From contig CACXHC010000050.1 in NCBI GenBank assembly GCA_902767285.1, forward strand, positions 1 to 5,719: a DNA stretch of 5,719 bases, in the 5' to 3' direction. The notes below the pieces were generated by a model. It was given only the letters and a program-made list of their open reading frames with translations. It ran no database searches and was not told the origin of the DNA. This document shows, piece after piece, positions 5,351-5,719 of this stretch; the stretch's first letter is position 1, and each line of letters starts with the position of its first letter. The stretch comes from an uncultured Ruminococcus sp. Its GTDB lineage: Bacteria > Bacillota > Clostridia > Oscillospirales > Acutalibacteraceae. A program made the position numbers and the translations under genes.

Positions 5351-5719
5351 TTATTCTTCGGCCGAAGTATAGGAGTTTGCAAAATCGAGCGATGTTCCGC
5401 ATTTTTTACAAAACAGGCTGTCCGATGAATTTTTGGTGCAGCATTTGGGACACATCATTTTTCCGCTGTTCGCCGAAAGTGAATTTTGTAAACTCTTGTG
5501 TTCGTTTATAAGCATGGTTATATTTCCGACATAGGCATCTATTTTGGATTGGTCGCATTGTCCCGAAAGAGATGTGTCATAGATATATCTTCCTAATGCC
5601 TCAAACTGTGACGATATTTTTGATTTAAGCTCCGCTGACGAAACTCTTACTTTGGAACGCTCCACAACATCTGTTGCCACCTTGCCTGCCGCTCCTACCA
5701 CCGATGCGGCACTTACAAT
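5351..5719 (-). CDS. Zinc-ribbon protein of unknown function (5' end outside the window)
   Basis: The visible 122 residues are open to the window edge without a stop. The GTG at 5701 is only an internal Val, with no ribosome binding site, so the true start is probably upstream. The visible N-terminus is a small-residue, Ala/Val/Gly-rich stretch (IVSAASVVGAAGKVATDVV). A helical region with the pattern SSAELKSKISSQFEALGRYIYD and a second helix follow, probably a coiled coil. The C-terminus is a zinc ribbon, CPKCCTKNSSDSLFCKKCG, with ligand pairs at visible residues 90/93 and 104/107. Similar small proteins, helical with a C-terminal double-CxxC ribbon, are common in clostridia, often with a membrane-proximal role suggested but not established. 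Function is unknown. A strong terminator follows 10 bases after the stop, so it is a separate transcription unit from the flippase gene. Confidence 0.75.
   Translation of the reverse strand: MVSAASVVGAAGKVATDVVERSKVRVSSAELKSKISSQFEALGRYIYDTSLSGQCDQSKIDAYVGNITMLINEHKSLQNSLSANSGKMMCPKCCTKNSSDSLFCKKCGTSLDFANSYTSAEE

Noticed and set aside
5271..5402. N-terminal extension of the flippase reading frame
   Set aside because: It reads through the 15-bp terminator stem and the tail of the zinc-ribbon gene in another frame, shows no family similarity and lacks a ribosome binding site.

Overview
This window is an AT-rich chromosomal segment from an endospore-forming member of the Firmicutes, most likely a clostridial lineage. 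The evidence is the gene set (YabP, YabQ, DivIC, RqcP/YabO, MazG, a SpoVB/YabM-type flippase and a YabR-type S1 protein), the low GC content, strong AGGAGG-like ribosome binding sites and canonical TTGaaa/TATAAT promoters. Every convincing gene is on the minus strand, so transcription runs from the right end to the left. No mobile element, CRISPR array, tRNA or rRNA was seen. No gap between genes exceeds 300 bases; the largest, about 140 bases between the flippase gene and mazG, holds the mazG promoter.

Right end (5270-5719): the C-terminal part of a small double-CxxC zinc-ribbon protein of unknown function, running off the window edge, then a perfect 15-bp terminator hairpin (5302-5340). Next (3516-5270) comes a polytopic SpoVB/MurJ-superfamily flippase gene. 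Its longest possible reading frame runs back through the terminator into the upstream gene, so I trim the start to 5270.

Centre to left (68-3439): the conserved cluster mazG - hup - rqcP - yabP - yabQ - divIC - yabR, matching the Bacillus yabN-yabO-yabP-yabQ-divIC-yabR order with an HU gene inserted. A strong sigma-A-type promoter (TTGAAA, 17 bp, TATAAT) precedes mazG and shows that the longer mazG reading frame is not the real one. A second promoter (TTGCAA, 18 bp, TATAAT) lies just before divIC, after the sporulation genes yabPQ. Between hup and rqcP is a strong 11-bp hairpin that probably attenuates transcription, with an alternative fold. The yabP start codon sits in one arm of a 9-bp inverted repeat.

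Functionally the genes combine nucleotide-pool cleaning (MazG), nucleoid structure (HU), rescue of stalled 50S subunits (RqcP), cell division (DivIC), RNA binding (YabR) and spore cortex formation (YabP, YabQ and perhaps the flippase). I see no clearly new system. The more interesting points are the RNA structures and internal promoters that appear to divide housekeeping from sporulation expression.
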